Translations under genes and position numbers: made by a program
In this document: positions 35,774-47,500 of the stretch, one piece after another
Numbering within the stretch: the stretch's first letter is position 1
Layout: every line of letters starts with the position of its first letter
The notes under the pieces: generated by a model
Seen by the model: the letters and a program-made list of their open reading frames with translations, nothing else
The model's database searches: none
What the model was told of the DNA's origin: nothing
NCBI GenBank assembly: GCA_933207985.1
Contig: OW240917.1
Span: 240,693,402 to 240,757,401, forward strand
Direction: 5' to 3'
DNA: 64,000 bases
Origin: Pelobates cultripes
Lineage: Eukaryota; Chordata; Amphibia; Anura; Pelobatidae

Positions 35774-36625
35774 ATTAGCAATTAATGGAGGGTTTTTAAC
35801 GTGTCTGTGGCACAAAGTGCTCTAGTGAAATATGTACTCATTCACCTCGTATTGCGCAGGAAGCTGGTTTTGCATAATAAAAATTACACGGCTAAATATT
35901 TAGTTCAACAAACATTCTGGATCTTCAGTGACCTTGTTCATAAAGTATAAATGAGGCAGAGAACAAGCCACATATGGGTTAATGTAGTGAGAACGCGTCA
36001 TTAGAATGAAGGAAGGCCAGGCGTGAAATGTAAAGTAACATGGAAAATGAATCTACAGCGTAAAGTAATCTTCTCTTTTAATTACTCTGGGGAAAGAGAC
36101 TATTAATGATGTAGAGGGTCATATCTCCTCCGTTGAGAGGGGAAGAAAAAAAATATATATTTCAAACTCAGATACCCTTTAAGATATCAGTAACCATATT
36201 TATGCAAAGTGAATGGAGTCTCGGGCCAGAAACCTAGCAGAGGTGGTGGTGACAGGGGTTAATATGGCAAGAATAATTAGCAATGCGTGGGTCTAAATCA
36301 CTACGTACGTAAAAATGCTTTCAAAGTAAAACAAAAAAATTAGCAGCAAAACAGTGGTAGCAACAAGTTGAGTTTTTTTGTTTTTTTGTAAGTACCTTTA
36401 CAAAAATGACTCCACGGGTGTGTAGTATACTGTACAGAGCAGAGGAGATCAAATCCACTCTCCACGAGAATCCCTGTCGAGAAGCTATTCCTAACCTGGT
36501 GTGAACATAGGAGGTTTTATGTTCCTGGAAGGGTCTGTCAATGGACCCAAAACACCAAGATAAATGCCATACAGTAAAAGCAGGTAAAGAAACAGACTGC
36601 ATGATTCTCAACAGATATTGCGTAC
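35774..36625. other. Unassigned DNA
   Basis: No supported gene or element. Confidence 0.35.
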
Positions 36626-37147
36626 TTAAAGGGACACTACAGTGTTAGGAATACAAAACTATATTTCTAACAACTTTGCCTTAGTGCTGCCCCCCTCCCC
36701 GAGAACCCCTAAAGCACTTTAAACACTTGACTTATTCCAGCGCGAAGTCCCTCTGCGCTAGAGGTCAACCTCCTCCAACTTCAGCCAATGGGGGGCAAAC
36801 CTATGGCGCATGTGCAGTGAGTGCCCTGTGCACATTAGGCCTTCCCCATAGGAAAGCATTGACTAAATGCTTTCCTATGGTGATTTAGCAGATGCTGGAT
36901 GCCCTCATGCAAAGCGTGAGGACGTGCAGCGTCATTTAACGGAGTTAGAATCTATTAAAAGTCAGGATGCGCCACTAGTGGCTGTCTGGTAGACAGCCAC
37001 TAGAGGCAGTTTTGACCCTGCTATATAAACATTGGAGCTTCTCTGAAACTGCATTTTTATTTTTTTTTTACATTGCAGGCATTAGAGGACAGGGACAGAG
37101 CACCTAGAGCACTTCAATTAAATAAAGTGCCTATAGTGTTCCTTTAA
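36626..37147 (+). mobile_element. T2/Kolobok-type MITE, about 522 bp
   Basis: TTAAAGGGACACTACAGTGT at the left and CCTATAGTGTTCCTTTAA at the right; TTAA at both edges. GTGTTAGGAATACAAAACTA near the start is the family signature. The interior holds two inverted pairs, AGGAAAGCATT/AATGCTTTCCT and ACAGCCACTAG-type repeats; the same pairs occur in the element at 61318-61795. Confidence 0.8.
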
Positions 37148-38916
37148 CAATACAACAGGTTTTAACAAGCATGCTTTTTAAAACCGTGACTCAAAACCGT
37201 GATTGAGTTACAAGACTAAACTGAATATTGGCCAATCCAAGTCTGTCTGAGAAGGGGTAAGATGAGGTCTTTCTATAATGAAAGTGATATACGCACCAGG
37301 TCTGACAGACCTTTTAATCATCTCCAAAGTGCTTCCGATGGCCAGAGTATTGTCTCTTAGCTGAACATATTCAAAACAAATTAAATTCATGTGGCGTCTA
37401 AGAAAATGTTTGTCAGAGACACACACTGGGCCTCAACTTCTCTACCAAGTAACATTATGTAACATAACAAGCACTCTACAGATGTATAAACCAGGTATTC
37501 CAGAGACTATAGAATGTAAATTATAAACCAGACCGGATATTAGATAGGTGTTTTGCAAATAAATGTCGAAGGTATCTTTCTGTGGGTGACGTGGATCCTG
37601 TTGCTTGCTTTTTGTATGTACCCCATAAATTCAGGAAAGACCCCTTATCCAGATCTGAAACCAACGGTGTTCATGATAATATAAGCTGTGAACACACATG
37701 GATAGAGAGGGGAGTACTTTTCGATATACATAGAACCTCCCCACCTACCTTTTAAAACAGAATGCGACCCACCACTTCAAAAATTAGGTCAATGTATTTG
37801 TAAACCATTACAGTAGATCATCGATTATTTGCCAGTAATGGTGGGAACTCTGCTGGCAGCTAATCAATATTGACGGATTATTTATCTTCTGGAAGAAAAT
37901 GAAGATTATGTATTATTGTAGGTCAAAGGAAAATAGACTGTAGATGATTAGATCATCAATGGTGTTGTGGAAACCCACCCTGATGCAATATGTCAGGTCC
38001 CAGGAACTTTCTTGAGACCATCCCTCTTTTAAGAAGTCTACTAAGCTTCAAATAATAGAATATGTAAAGAACAGTGATCCTACAACAAGCTTTCTACTTA
38101 TTGGAATTAACTCTAACAACATTCAGCCAGCAGTGCTTATTTCCTTTAAGGATGACTGGTGAACAGCTGGTGTGCTATCTAGTAATTACAAGAAACTTAA
38201 GATTTTCCTATTTTTGTTTGTATGGTAGCAATGCACAGCTATTGAGTTCTATATTAACTAAGCTTTTTTTTTAATTTTTTATTCCTGTACAGAAACTCAG
38301 TAAGTCTGATTAAACAACACCCACTTCGCTATGACTGAAATATTATATTATTTATAGAGCTGTGACATATTGCTGAATAGTTTGTGTGTCAATTTGCTCA
38401 GCTAAACTAATCGGCATTAGTCCAAATAAAAAAACAGAATATATCTTTTATTCCTTGTGTTTGATATAAGAATCTCTTGAAGCCTAACGCAGGTTATTAG
38501 CTGCAGTCTTAGGGCATTGATAAGCATGATAATTCTCTTTCATCAATAATCTATGTGTAATTTGATCCAGGCACATAAAATAATAAAATTGGTTTGATTT
38601 ACACCCCTTTATAACCATACAATGTGTTTCTGAGATTCCGATAACAAAATATAGCAGTTTGTGACTTTTGATCTACATCACCTGTGTAAATACAGAACAG
38701 GCACATTGCATAGTGTTTGATTAAATTGGTAATGCCTGATACAAACCAATTTAATTATTTACCAAACCTGCCTATGACAAGGCTAATTGTGGCAGATGTC
38801 TCCATAAATAGGTACCTGGGAAGGATGCCCTAACTTGCATCTCTAATAGGCCATGGTCTCGCCTCTACCACTATCAAACTTAGGCAAGGCAGTCATCATT
38901 GGTAAGAGGGAAAACC
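37148..38916. other. Unassigned AT-rich DNA
   Basis: No gene, exon pair or mobile element recognised. Confidence 0.4.
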
Positions 38917-39521
38917 TTAAGGAACACTATAGGGTCAGGAACACAAGCATGTATTCCTGACACCATAGTGTCAAAAACACAATCTAGTGCCCCTGGCCCG
39001 CCCTTGACCCCTAAAGATAGTAAAATCGTATCTTTATTCAAGTCTGCCGGTGCTGGCTCCGATCCCCATCAGACACTTTTCCTGCCATCATCAGAAGAGA
39101 TGATCTCAGACAAACACAATGCTTTCCCATAGGAAAGCATTGAATTGGCTGAGATTGTCAACTCTGATGATCTCAGTCAAGGAGACATGTTGGGGGCGGA
39201 GCCAAACACCGCCCTAGCCAATCAGCATCTCCACATAGAGGTGCATTGAAGCTATGCATCTCTATGAGGAAAGCTTAGTGTCTCCGTGCACAGAGTGGAG
39301 ACACTGAATGTCACTGTGCAGCACTGCCCCCATAAAGCACCTCTAGTAATTATACGAGGAGTGGCCGTTGGAGGTGTCCCTAGGCTCTAAACTAAACACT
39401 GCCTTTTCTCTAAAAAAAAAAAAAAGACAGTGTTTACTGCAAAAAGCCTGAAGTCTGACTATACTCACCAGAACAACTACATTAAGCTGTAGTAGTTCTG
39501 ATGACTATAGTGTCCCTTTAG
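38917..39521 (+). mobile_element. T2/Kolobok-type MITE, about 605 bp
   Basis: TTAAGGAACACTATAGGGTC at the left, ACTATAGTGTCCCTTTAG at the right (last base of TTAA mutated). It is a close relative of 594-1365 in the same orientation, with the order GGTCAGGAACACAAGCATG, AAGATAGTAAAATCGTAT, CATCAGAAGAGATGATCTCA, GCATCTCTATGAGGAAAGC. The right end has the hairpin CAGAACAACTACATTAAGCT / GTAGTAGTTCTG. Confidence 0.8.
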
Positions 39522-40279
39522 ATAACAAAACTCTTCCAAAATAGCAGTAAATACAAAATGGTCCCTCGTAATCGGCACACTGAGAAGGGAAAAGAAATAT
39601 TGGAAATCTAAAAGGCCCGCTACTCCCCACTGCTAGACATTCTAAGAAATAAGGATGTTCAGGATAAGAATGAAGGCTGTTCCTATCCTCACACAGCTCT
39701 ATAATAAACTTATCCGCAGGCTCTGCATACAGCCGGTGGCCTAGGAGGACATTCATTCAGATCTTGTTCGAGTAGATCAATGTAAGAGCACAGCTGGTAG
39801 GTTATGTCATCTGAGTCCACCCAAAACCAAGTTACAGATTCTTCTCTTGTAAACAACATTGTCCCTTTTATCGGCAAGAGCTTAGAGCACATTATTAAAG
39901 TATAAATCTCCATGGATCTTCTGTGGTATTGACTTGTTAAAGGATTCAGCCGGGTGGCAGCTGATAAAGAGGACCGAGGCCAAGGCTGTGCATTTAAATC
40001 ATCCTTGTTGAACAGTCATAATTGCTACAGAAAAACACGCTTTGTCATGACTCATCATCCTTCCTGGCCCAGCGACTGTCTCATCCTCCTCGTTTTTCAA
40101 TATGAGACTTAGAGCATTGTCCTTGAAAGCTACAAACTGAGCCAGTCTTAAGCTTCATTGGTGATGAATAGAAATATGAGTTAGCTACATATATATTTAC
40201 CCTTTCCTCTCTACTCAAAATGTGTTTTCTATCATAGTAAGTAAGACAGAAGAGCGTCTAATGAGAGAAACGTGCGTTA
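39522..40279. other. Unassigned DNA
   Basis: No gene or recognised repeat; two overlapping minus-strand open frames here have no other support. Confidence 0.35.
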
Positions 40280-40419
40280 CAGCAGGCACCGTAAACTCAG
40301 TCCCCCCCAGATACTAAACTACAACTCCCAAGATCCTCTGGTCATCTATTGCATTCTAAGGATTCGAGGAGTTGTAAACTTTCATCACCTGGGGCCAGAG
40401 TTGAAGATTCCTGCTTTAA
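40280..40419. mobile_element. Decayed hAT-type MITE
   Basis: AAACTACAACTCCCAAGATC on the left and GAGGAGTTGTAAAC on the right are inverted, and CATCTATTGCATTC is shared with 27968-28095. Outer parts GGGGCCAGAGTTGAAGATTC and CCTGC suggest the right terminus near 40413. Confidence 0.5.
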
Positions 40420-43400
40420 AAGGATACTCCATAAACCATAACTACCAAGGCTTCTTGCACAGCTTATGGTAAAAATGGGATCTTTCCTCATGTAGCTTTC
40501 ACTTTGTTATTATTGCATGGAATTACAAAAATAATAATTAAAAAAATAAATTATATTTATAAATCCAAACATTGACTAATAGCACAGAGGCAGATTAATC
40601 TTCCAGTCACATTATTATTTGCACAGTAGTTAAACAACTTACAAGTTAGAGGCATTCACTTGTAGCTTTCTATGAGAGTGGCACAAGTTGTTTCATTCAT
40701 GAAAAAAAAAAGGGGGGAATTGTTAACAAAAGTTATTACACGGCAGCTTTCATACTGTTTTCATGAATGAATCTACTTGGCAGTGTATCCCATAAACCTC
40801 TGCTGAGCAGAACTTTGTGGACTATGCACAGTCCTTCCACTGAAAACAATGGGAGGGCCAATATACACAGAGAGTTCAGCCACTTGCGGAGTCATTTACA
40901 GTAGCGCAACAACGTTCTGTATTCAAACTTGACCAAGACTATCCATTTATAAGCCTTAGTTAAATAGAGATAGATAGGGTTCAATCAGTATTGTGTAATT
41001 TGCTGGCTTTGCATTAATAAAAACAGACAAAGAAGAAGAATCTGCAATTTTCAATCATTTGTTCTATGAAAAGAATTTTCCGAAGCAATCCGCACCATCC
41101 CCTCTCCACTATGTTTAAAGTCCATTGACATATTATTGATCTTTATGGTCGGTTGTCCGTCACAAATCGCTCACTACGTCTCCTTGCAGGGATCATACAT
41201 CACACAATCCCACAAAGTAGAGACAGAACATTGGCAACTGCGTCCACGGAATTCTTATCGTTTGTTGTGTCCAAACAGTCCATGAATCTCACCTATCTAC
41301 CATTAAACAGCTGTTCTAGCCAATTATTTACCCTGAAGAATTCCTCCCCTCCCCCATCCTCACTAACTGTAAATCGGTTTAATTTATACCACTAATAAAT
41401 TCTACACCACAAACCTGTTCCATTAGAGTTGGGCTTTACAGTTGGATCGGCTAATGAAAGAAGCTTTACATTCCTCCCAATTTATATACCCTGCCTTAAT
41501 TGGCCTGTTACCAACCTCCATCTATTATGAATGGTTCTTTCACGTATGAATGATCCATTTCATGGGGAGATGGTTGGTAATAGGTTTATAATAAACCTGT
41601 TCAAACCTCAGGTTTGCAAGTTTTATTCCTGACAGCATTTCATGCTTCCAAGGTCAATAAAACAATTACAGTTGAGAATGGCAATAGTAAAATTGGTTTA
41701 TCAGCAAATAAATTATTTTACGTACGAGAACATGTCCCCTTCGGGGTTGACACTAGATAGAAGCACACATCAGTATAGTGTGTAGACTATGGCTTCTGTC
41801 CACTACATGCTGAATTTTTTTATAGTAAATTTGGTCAACGTTTGCCCAGTGTCCTTTATTCACTATCTACCAAAGAAAAAAAAGAAGAGTTGAATCCTGA
41901 CATTACTCAGCCGAGCTACAAAAACTTGTGACCGAATGACAGATGAATGACTGCGCAATAGGAAATAAAACGCATTTCTATAGTTAAAATAGTGTCTGGT
42001 AAGATTTAAGGTTTGGGCACCACTATAGTGTTAACGGGAGCTAAGGTTGTGTTATGATGACATAGGATTATAGGGGCTTATGGCTTTTGGGGGGCAGTAG
42101 CAATAAGCTGTATCAGGGGAATTGGAAGGAAAAAATGAAGGGGATTGGTTGCAAAAACAGCTATTTGTGAATGGCTAAATTAGCAAACTAACACAGGGAT
42201 GTAGACGATTTATGCAGCTAATAAAACGGCTCAGGAATGCAATTGTAAAAACAGCTGAAATAACATTATTTACCTGCAAATAGTCAAAGTGGTTTTACAT
42301 AGCATATTTTTGGTTGAAACAAAGCAATTTGGACAAATTCACACCATTCGGCTTCTCTTTGGAGTTTAATGTAGTATAGACCATTCCTTAACTTCTTGGG
42401 CTTAGACTAAATTCTACGGTTTGTAATAACACAAGCCATTTTTATTGTCACTTTATATAAAAAAATGTTTTCAAAGCAGAAATGCAAGTGTGAAGCCGTG
42501 CCCCAAGATTGGAATACTGCAATGCATTTGTGATGCTAAAAAAATAAATTTAAAAAAAAGTTCTATCTAAAAAGAGAGCAATTACTATGGAAACCATGGA
42601 ATGTTACTGCTGATTCAATTTGTTTCCACAGCAAGCCACACTTTTCTATTATTGACATTTTAGAATTCCCACCTCCATAGATAACTGTAAACCCAAAGTA
42701 ATCAATCAGACCCAATTCGTTTTATTTGCTTGCTTTCCCAATTATTTTATATAAATGGACTTGTACTGTCCTACATGACTTCATGGTAATAAATGGATTA
42801 CAAATAGGTTAAACTAAATGCTAATATTGTCTAGTATTTTCAGCCACATCCAGACCTGTATATTGTGTAATTATAGGCCCTCGGCATACTGATGTTATCT
42901 TAACACACATTCTGTTCTCAAATTTGCAACTACGGAGTTTCATCATTATTCTATCCCGAGAGTCACTCCGTAGAACACAGCTTTAATATCAAACATCTTC
43001 ATCCTCTTTCTGCATGTTCCCACCTGCTGTTCATCTTATTCAAGATGTCAAAATCCCTCGTGGGTGTGTTTTGTACTCTAGATGTCCTTATCTCTGGCAA
43101 CCATGCTCGCTTTGCCGTCAGCTATAATGTATGTTGTGGTCTTCCCCAAAAGCCTAAATCAGTCAGTTTTCTTTTTCTCTATGCACCCTTCCAGCAGGCA
43201 AATAGACTTAAAGCAGCATTAAACAATAAAATATTCATGCATAAATCCATTTAAAGCAACAGTAGGTTTGACTAATCACTGCTAATCATCCACTGATTTG
43301 CTACGTAGGTCCCCAAATTGTAATATATTAAAGCAGGAAATGTTTGTCTGGACTGCCGTTAACGCCAGTTGCACACTGTGCCCTACAAAAGGAAAGTTTA

Positions 43401-43890
43401 GCTAAGAAACTTTTACTTAAAGCCAACTTTTCGGGATAGTAGGGGATATGTACAAAAATATTTGCCTGCGTTTTAAGGCATGAACCATTTTCTCATACAT
43501 GTAACGGTTAACCAAACCATTTATGTATGATGCTCAGGGTCTTCATTAAACAATACTGCCTGAATGTGTATGTCAGAACACACGCTATTTCTGGTTATTC
43601 TTTTCCTTTGCGTTTAAAAAGGCCAGTGAGTCTGGAACCACAGTCTTTATTTTCAAGGTTCTTCTTGTAGGTCTTGTTAACTTACGGGTTCTTCTCACCT
43701 TCTTTCCTTTACCCCACAAGAGTCCTGTGTTTCGCACAACGTACAACATTTTTCTATACAAGTTTCTGAACTATTTTGTACAGAGCTGTCACGTTTAGGG
43801 ACGAAGGTCAAGTGTTTCCAGCTTTGACCTCTGCCCTGCCATTCCTTCATCCATGATGACATCTCCTGCTTTGTAATATAGCGCAATCCT
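40420..43890. other. Unassigned AT-rich DNA
   Basis: About 3.5 kb with no supported gene. A loose inverted repeat (CCTGTTACCAACCTCCATC and GAGATGGTTGGTAATAGG) spans about 41505-41586. Simple A/T runs occur at 42540-42560. Confidence 0.4.
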
Positions 43891-43956
43891 CGATACCTGC
43901 ATCAGTGGCGGATACAGAACCTAATCTCGGGAGGGGCACTGGTAGATTATTTAAAG

Positions 43957-44094
43957 CAGGGCTGCCCAACAGGTTGATCCCTAGATGCTGTAGAACTACA
44001 ACTCCCATGATGCTTTGTCATTCTAAAGGCATGCAAAGCAACATGGGAGTTGTAGTTCTACAGCATCTGAGGATCTACCTCTTGGGCAGCCCTG
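43957..44094. mobile_element. Palindromic hAT MITE nested in the larger hAT element
   Basis: CAGGGCTGCCCAACAGGTTG at the left is inverted at the right (CTTGGGCAGCCCTG). ATTTAAAG stands on both sides (43949-43956, 44095-44102), a perfect 8-bp duplication. The arms continue inward with ATGCTGTAGAACTACAACTC / GAGTTGTAGTTCTACAGCAT-type pairing, so nearly the whole 138 bp folds into one hairpin. Confidence 0.9.
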
Positions 44095-44096
44095 AT

Positions 44097-44215
44097 TTAA
44101 AGGAACAATACAGGCACAATAAGCACTACAGCTCTATGTGGTGGTTTTGGTGCATGGAGTGCCTTGGTGCCCTCCCAGAATAAGTAGTCAAACCGTTTTT
44201 AAAAAGTTTGACAAC
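44097..44215 (+). mobile_element. T2-like end interrupted by the hAT MITE
   Basis: TTAAAGGAACAATACAGGCA is a T2 terminus. Its first TTAAAG is duplicated across the hAT MITE insertion, showing the MITE landed on this end. The right terminus was not found. Confidence 0.45.
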
Positions 44216-44248
44216 TTACCTAGAGTCTGATGGGACAGGGGCAGTAGT

Positions 44249-44266
44249 GAGTGTGTGTGTGTGTGA
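44249..44266 (+). repeat. (GT)n microsatellite
   Basis: Short GT run followed by GAGAGGGGCGC and more GT-rich sequence up to about 44304. Confidence 0.85.
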
Positions 44267-44349
44267 GAGGGGCGCAGTGTGTGGGTGTGTGGATACAGTG
44301 TGCAGCTCAGGCTAGAGTTCACTCTTGCGAGATCTGGAGCATTGCTACG

Positions 44350-44380
44350 GTAACCGCAGCAACACTCCGTTCTCGCGAGA
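44350..44380 (+). promoter_or_regulatory. RFX X-box-like and BANP/Kaiso-like motifs inside the hAT element
   Basis: GTAACCGCAGCAAC at 44350-44363 fits the X-box consensus GTNRCC-N2-RGYAAC bound by RFX factors. Seven bases on, TCTCGCGAGA at 44371-44380 is the palindrome bound by BANP (also linked to Kaiso) in vertebrate CpG promoters. A partial CTTGCGAGATCT lies at 44324-44335. The motif matches are seen; binding and promoter activity are inference. Being within a mobile element argues against a host promoter here. Confidence 0.4.
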
Positions 44381-44572
44381 GGATGGCCCGGAGGAGCTGC
44401 AGGTTAGAGCTCCCCCGGGTCTTCTCTCCCTCCCCTGCCGGCTGCCAGCAATGTGCCTGTGGGCCGGAGGGGAGATCTCTGACCTCCCAATCCGGTCTGT
44501 AAAGGCACATAGCAGGGCTGCATATTGAGAGCATAGGCTTCCCCTCCCCCTGGACCCGCCACTGACCTGCAT

Positions 44573-47500
44573 GCAACTTCACTACCGTGCCAGGACCCAG
44601 TGGGCAAGCCTTGATATTCAACCCAGACCTGGATTCAAATGCTCTTTTTAATTTAAAATTAACTCTTTACATAGGTTTTCAAAACCCAATATTTAAGACA
44701 ACTACAAAATAACTATCCCTAAACATACAAGTATCTCACAACTTCTAAAATTGTCAAAATAGTGGTGGATATGGACTACCCTTTTTTTTTCTTTTTTTTT
44801 TAAATACATTTTTTCTACCTAATCAATATGGGATATATTCACTAAACCAGTTATCAGCATATTCTCCAATAATCTCCAAGTTCTCCAACTCAACCAGTTT
44901 AGTCCAAGATGTACAACTTCTTTTTCAACTCTCCGCAATCCATGATTTGTTCAATGGATTACAAAATGAAGATTTATTATTATGTTACAGAAAATGCTGG
45001 TGCATCATGAACTAAACCAGCCTAATATAAAATCCTTTAGACCCATTGCATCTAGAGAGAATTATATCCCATCATAATGGCAAACTAATGCGCCTGTTCA
45101 CTCCTTTTTCTAAAGGCTTCGGAATGCTTGGTGAACCAGACTGATGCTAAACTAACTAATGGCTCATTTTGCCAAATCCCAAGTCTTTGCGGTTTTCTTA
45201 TTGAAACGGACCTTTTGTGCAGCCTCCGACACTGAAGACCACCCTTGTGATTGCAGGGACCTATTTCTCGCTGGAGTTCCCACTGCACAGCTTTTTAACC
45301 TTCCATCTACAAAATTAGATTGACCTTGAATGGCCTTGTACTCTTCTACGTGCCTGCTTCCCCTTGGAGGAAATAACTTGAATCTCTGTTTTAAATTGAA
45401 GAACACTGACAAGTAAAGGGGCAAAGCTTGTAAGAAATGATATCCACAAACAGCAGAAAAAAAAGTTTCTCAAAAAAGAAAAAGATAAAAAAAATGACGG
45501 TCTCATCAATGCAGTTGAACACCATTGCGTTATGGGAAAATTATAGGACTATGCAGATTTTTACAGACAACAATTCCCATAACAGTTAGTCAGTTATTCG
45601 ACTCATCATGGGAAACGTAGTTGAACATCTAAAACATAATTTGCAAAGACACCCGACAGTGACTTTGTCCCTGGGTGTCCAGTGGCTGCAGGGAGCTGGC
45701 AAAAGTAAGTTTTATTTGTCTGAAGCTGTCCCCATGTTCTTCCTGACGGTCCTCTTCAGCAGATAGGAGCGCAGGTCAGTGTTGTAATCTGGAGCATGCG
45801 CGAGAATTCAACACTGAGGTCTGTGGAGGATACCGCAATCTTCATAGACAGAGCCTTTTCCCCTTAGCTAGACAAATTAATAGCATTAATTTCCAAAAAT
45901 GTACATACTGCATTAATAAACTGCCTCCAGCTACATAACTAATCCCGGTTTCATGCTAAATAACCTTTGGACTTTAATGTATCTCATAGAGACCATTTGT
46001 TTGGGAGGCTAGTGCACATGCGCGGAAGAACATCGGATCAGTCAAGGTCACAGAGTTTTACTCAGATTGGTATCGCCTCTAGAGGCCTTCAGTATGATAT
46101 CCACCAGAGGTGAATTTAGCCCTTTAATGCAAACACTTCAGTTTCTAAAACATTGCAATGTAACACAACAGGGCCACTGCCCCCAGATCACTTCATAGAG
46201 ATTAAATTTCCGGGTGGCTTTAACATGGTTCAATAACCTCTCCCCTAAAATATTAACTTGCTGTATGTGGTGGTGACCTAAAACGTTCCAAACATTAGGC
46301 TACAATTGCAGTGTTATTTTGTGACAACTGTTGCCTAAACTCGGCTGCCAACGTGCCAGAATTCACAATATTGCTAATAAATATGTAGGAGTATCCATGC
46401 TTTGCCTTGCAGCAAATTAAAAAAAAAAATTTCACTTCTTCAGCAGCTCTAGCAATTTCTCCTGAACGCAGTACACAGTTGGCGAGGAGGCGATCCATTG
46501 GTGTTTCGATAATGGCTGTTAGATGCACTGCAAATGTTATGTTCACATCATTCTTTGCCTTGAGCAATATACAATATGGCTCTCCACAATGTCGTGCTTG
46601 CCAAGTTTCAATGTACATTATACTGCATACGATGGAAATAACCTGACTTGCATGTTTATCTTGTAAAAAATCACGCCTCTGAATAAAAACAATGCCACCG
46701 TTTAAATATGGAGTTTTTAACTATTTAAAATACTGAAAAAAGTATGTAACCACCACCTTTTCAAAGCCCACTGTTACCCTTTAGTCTAATCTGATCCATC
46801 ATCTTTTATTGCTTTGCCTATATATAAATGATTGCACTTGCTATCAGAGCTAGCAATGTAACAAGTGTTTGGGAGCATTCTACGGTCTCCCCAGTTCTAT
46901 TTTAACCAGATAATTGGTCTTTATGACCTTCTAGGGTTGTGCAGGAGATCAGTGCACTGCATTGCTCATGAAAAGTAGGAAAAGACCTGCATTCGACGTC
47001 ATAATCCATCTACCTCCTCTTTTCTAGAATGGAATAACTATTGGGAGCACAAAGAACAATTCATTTACCAGTGACCCGGACTTTCTGCTCCCCTGATAGA
47101 CCAGTAAGAGCTGATGACTTTGAGGAGCCACCAGGCCAAACCATCCACCTGCTGCTCATCTGAAATTGTTTACTGAACAATTGAAATTCTGAATAACCCT
47201 GCTCACCATTTCACCACGTAGGAATCAATGAAAAGTTATTTATAAGTCTGGTTGTTATCCTCTGCGTTGAAATCAGACGCACAGAAAACCACAAGGAACT
47301 CGTGGGGTTTAAATAATTTAAATCTAAATCTTACTCTAAGTCAGAAGGCCGCCGTTTCACTAGTTGGTAAGCACTGAAACGTCAGTGTTCTGCAACGTCA
47401 AACTTCTGACCTAGAATAAACTCATGATTTTAATTATTTAAGCCCCCGTGAGTCTGAGTGATTTAATTCTCATAACACATAAGTTTGCCTAGGCTAAGAG

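Larger units (their letters stand above)
43903..44564. mobile_element. Non-autonomous hAT element with perfect 8-bp target duplication
   Basis: Left terminus CAGTGGCGGATACAGAACC and right terminus CTGGACCCGCCACTG, inverted over CAGTGGCGG. ACCTGCAT flanks both sides exactly (43895-43902 and 44565-44572); an 8-bp duplication with CAG...CTG ends defines the hAT superfamily. The element carries a second hAT MITE (43957-44094), a T2-like end (44097), a GT repeat (44249-44266) and a GC-rich part (44320-44560) with motifs described separately. There is no transposase. Short open frames inside are not genes. Confidence 0.85.

Noticed and set aside
44251..44621. A possible CpG-type promoter with overlapping open frames
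   Set aside because: The GC-rich stretch lies inside a hAT element with exact target duplication, so a host promoter is not needed to explain it. The motif pair is kept only as a finding.
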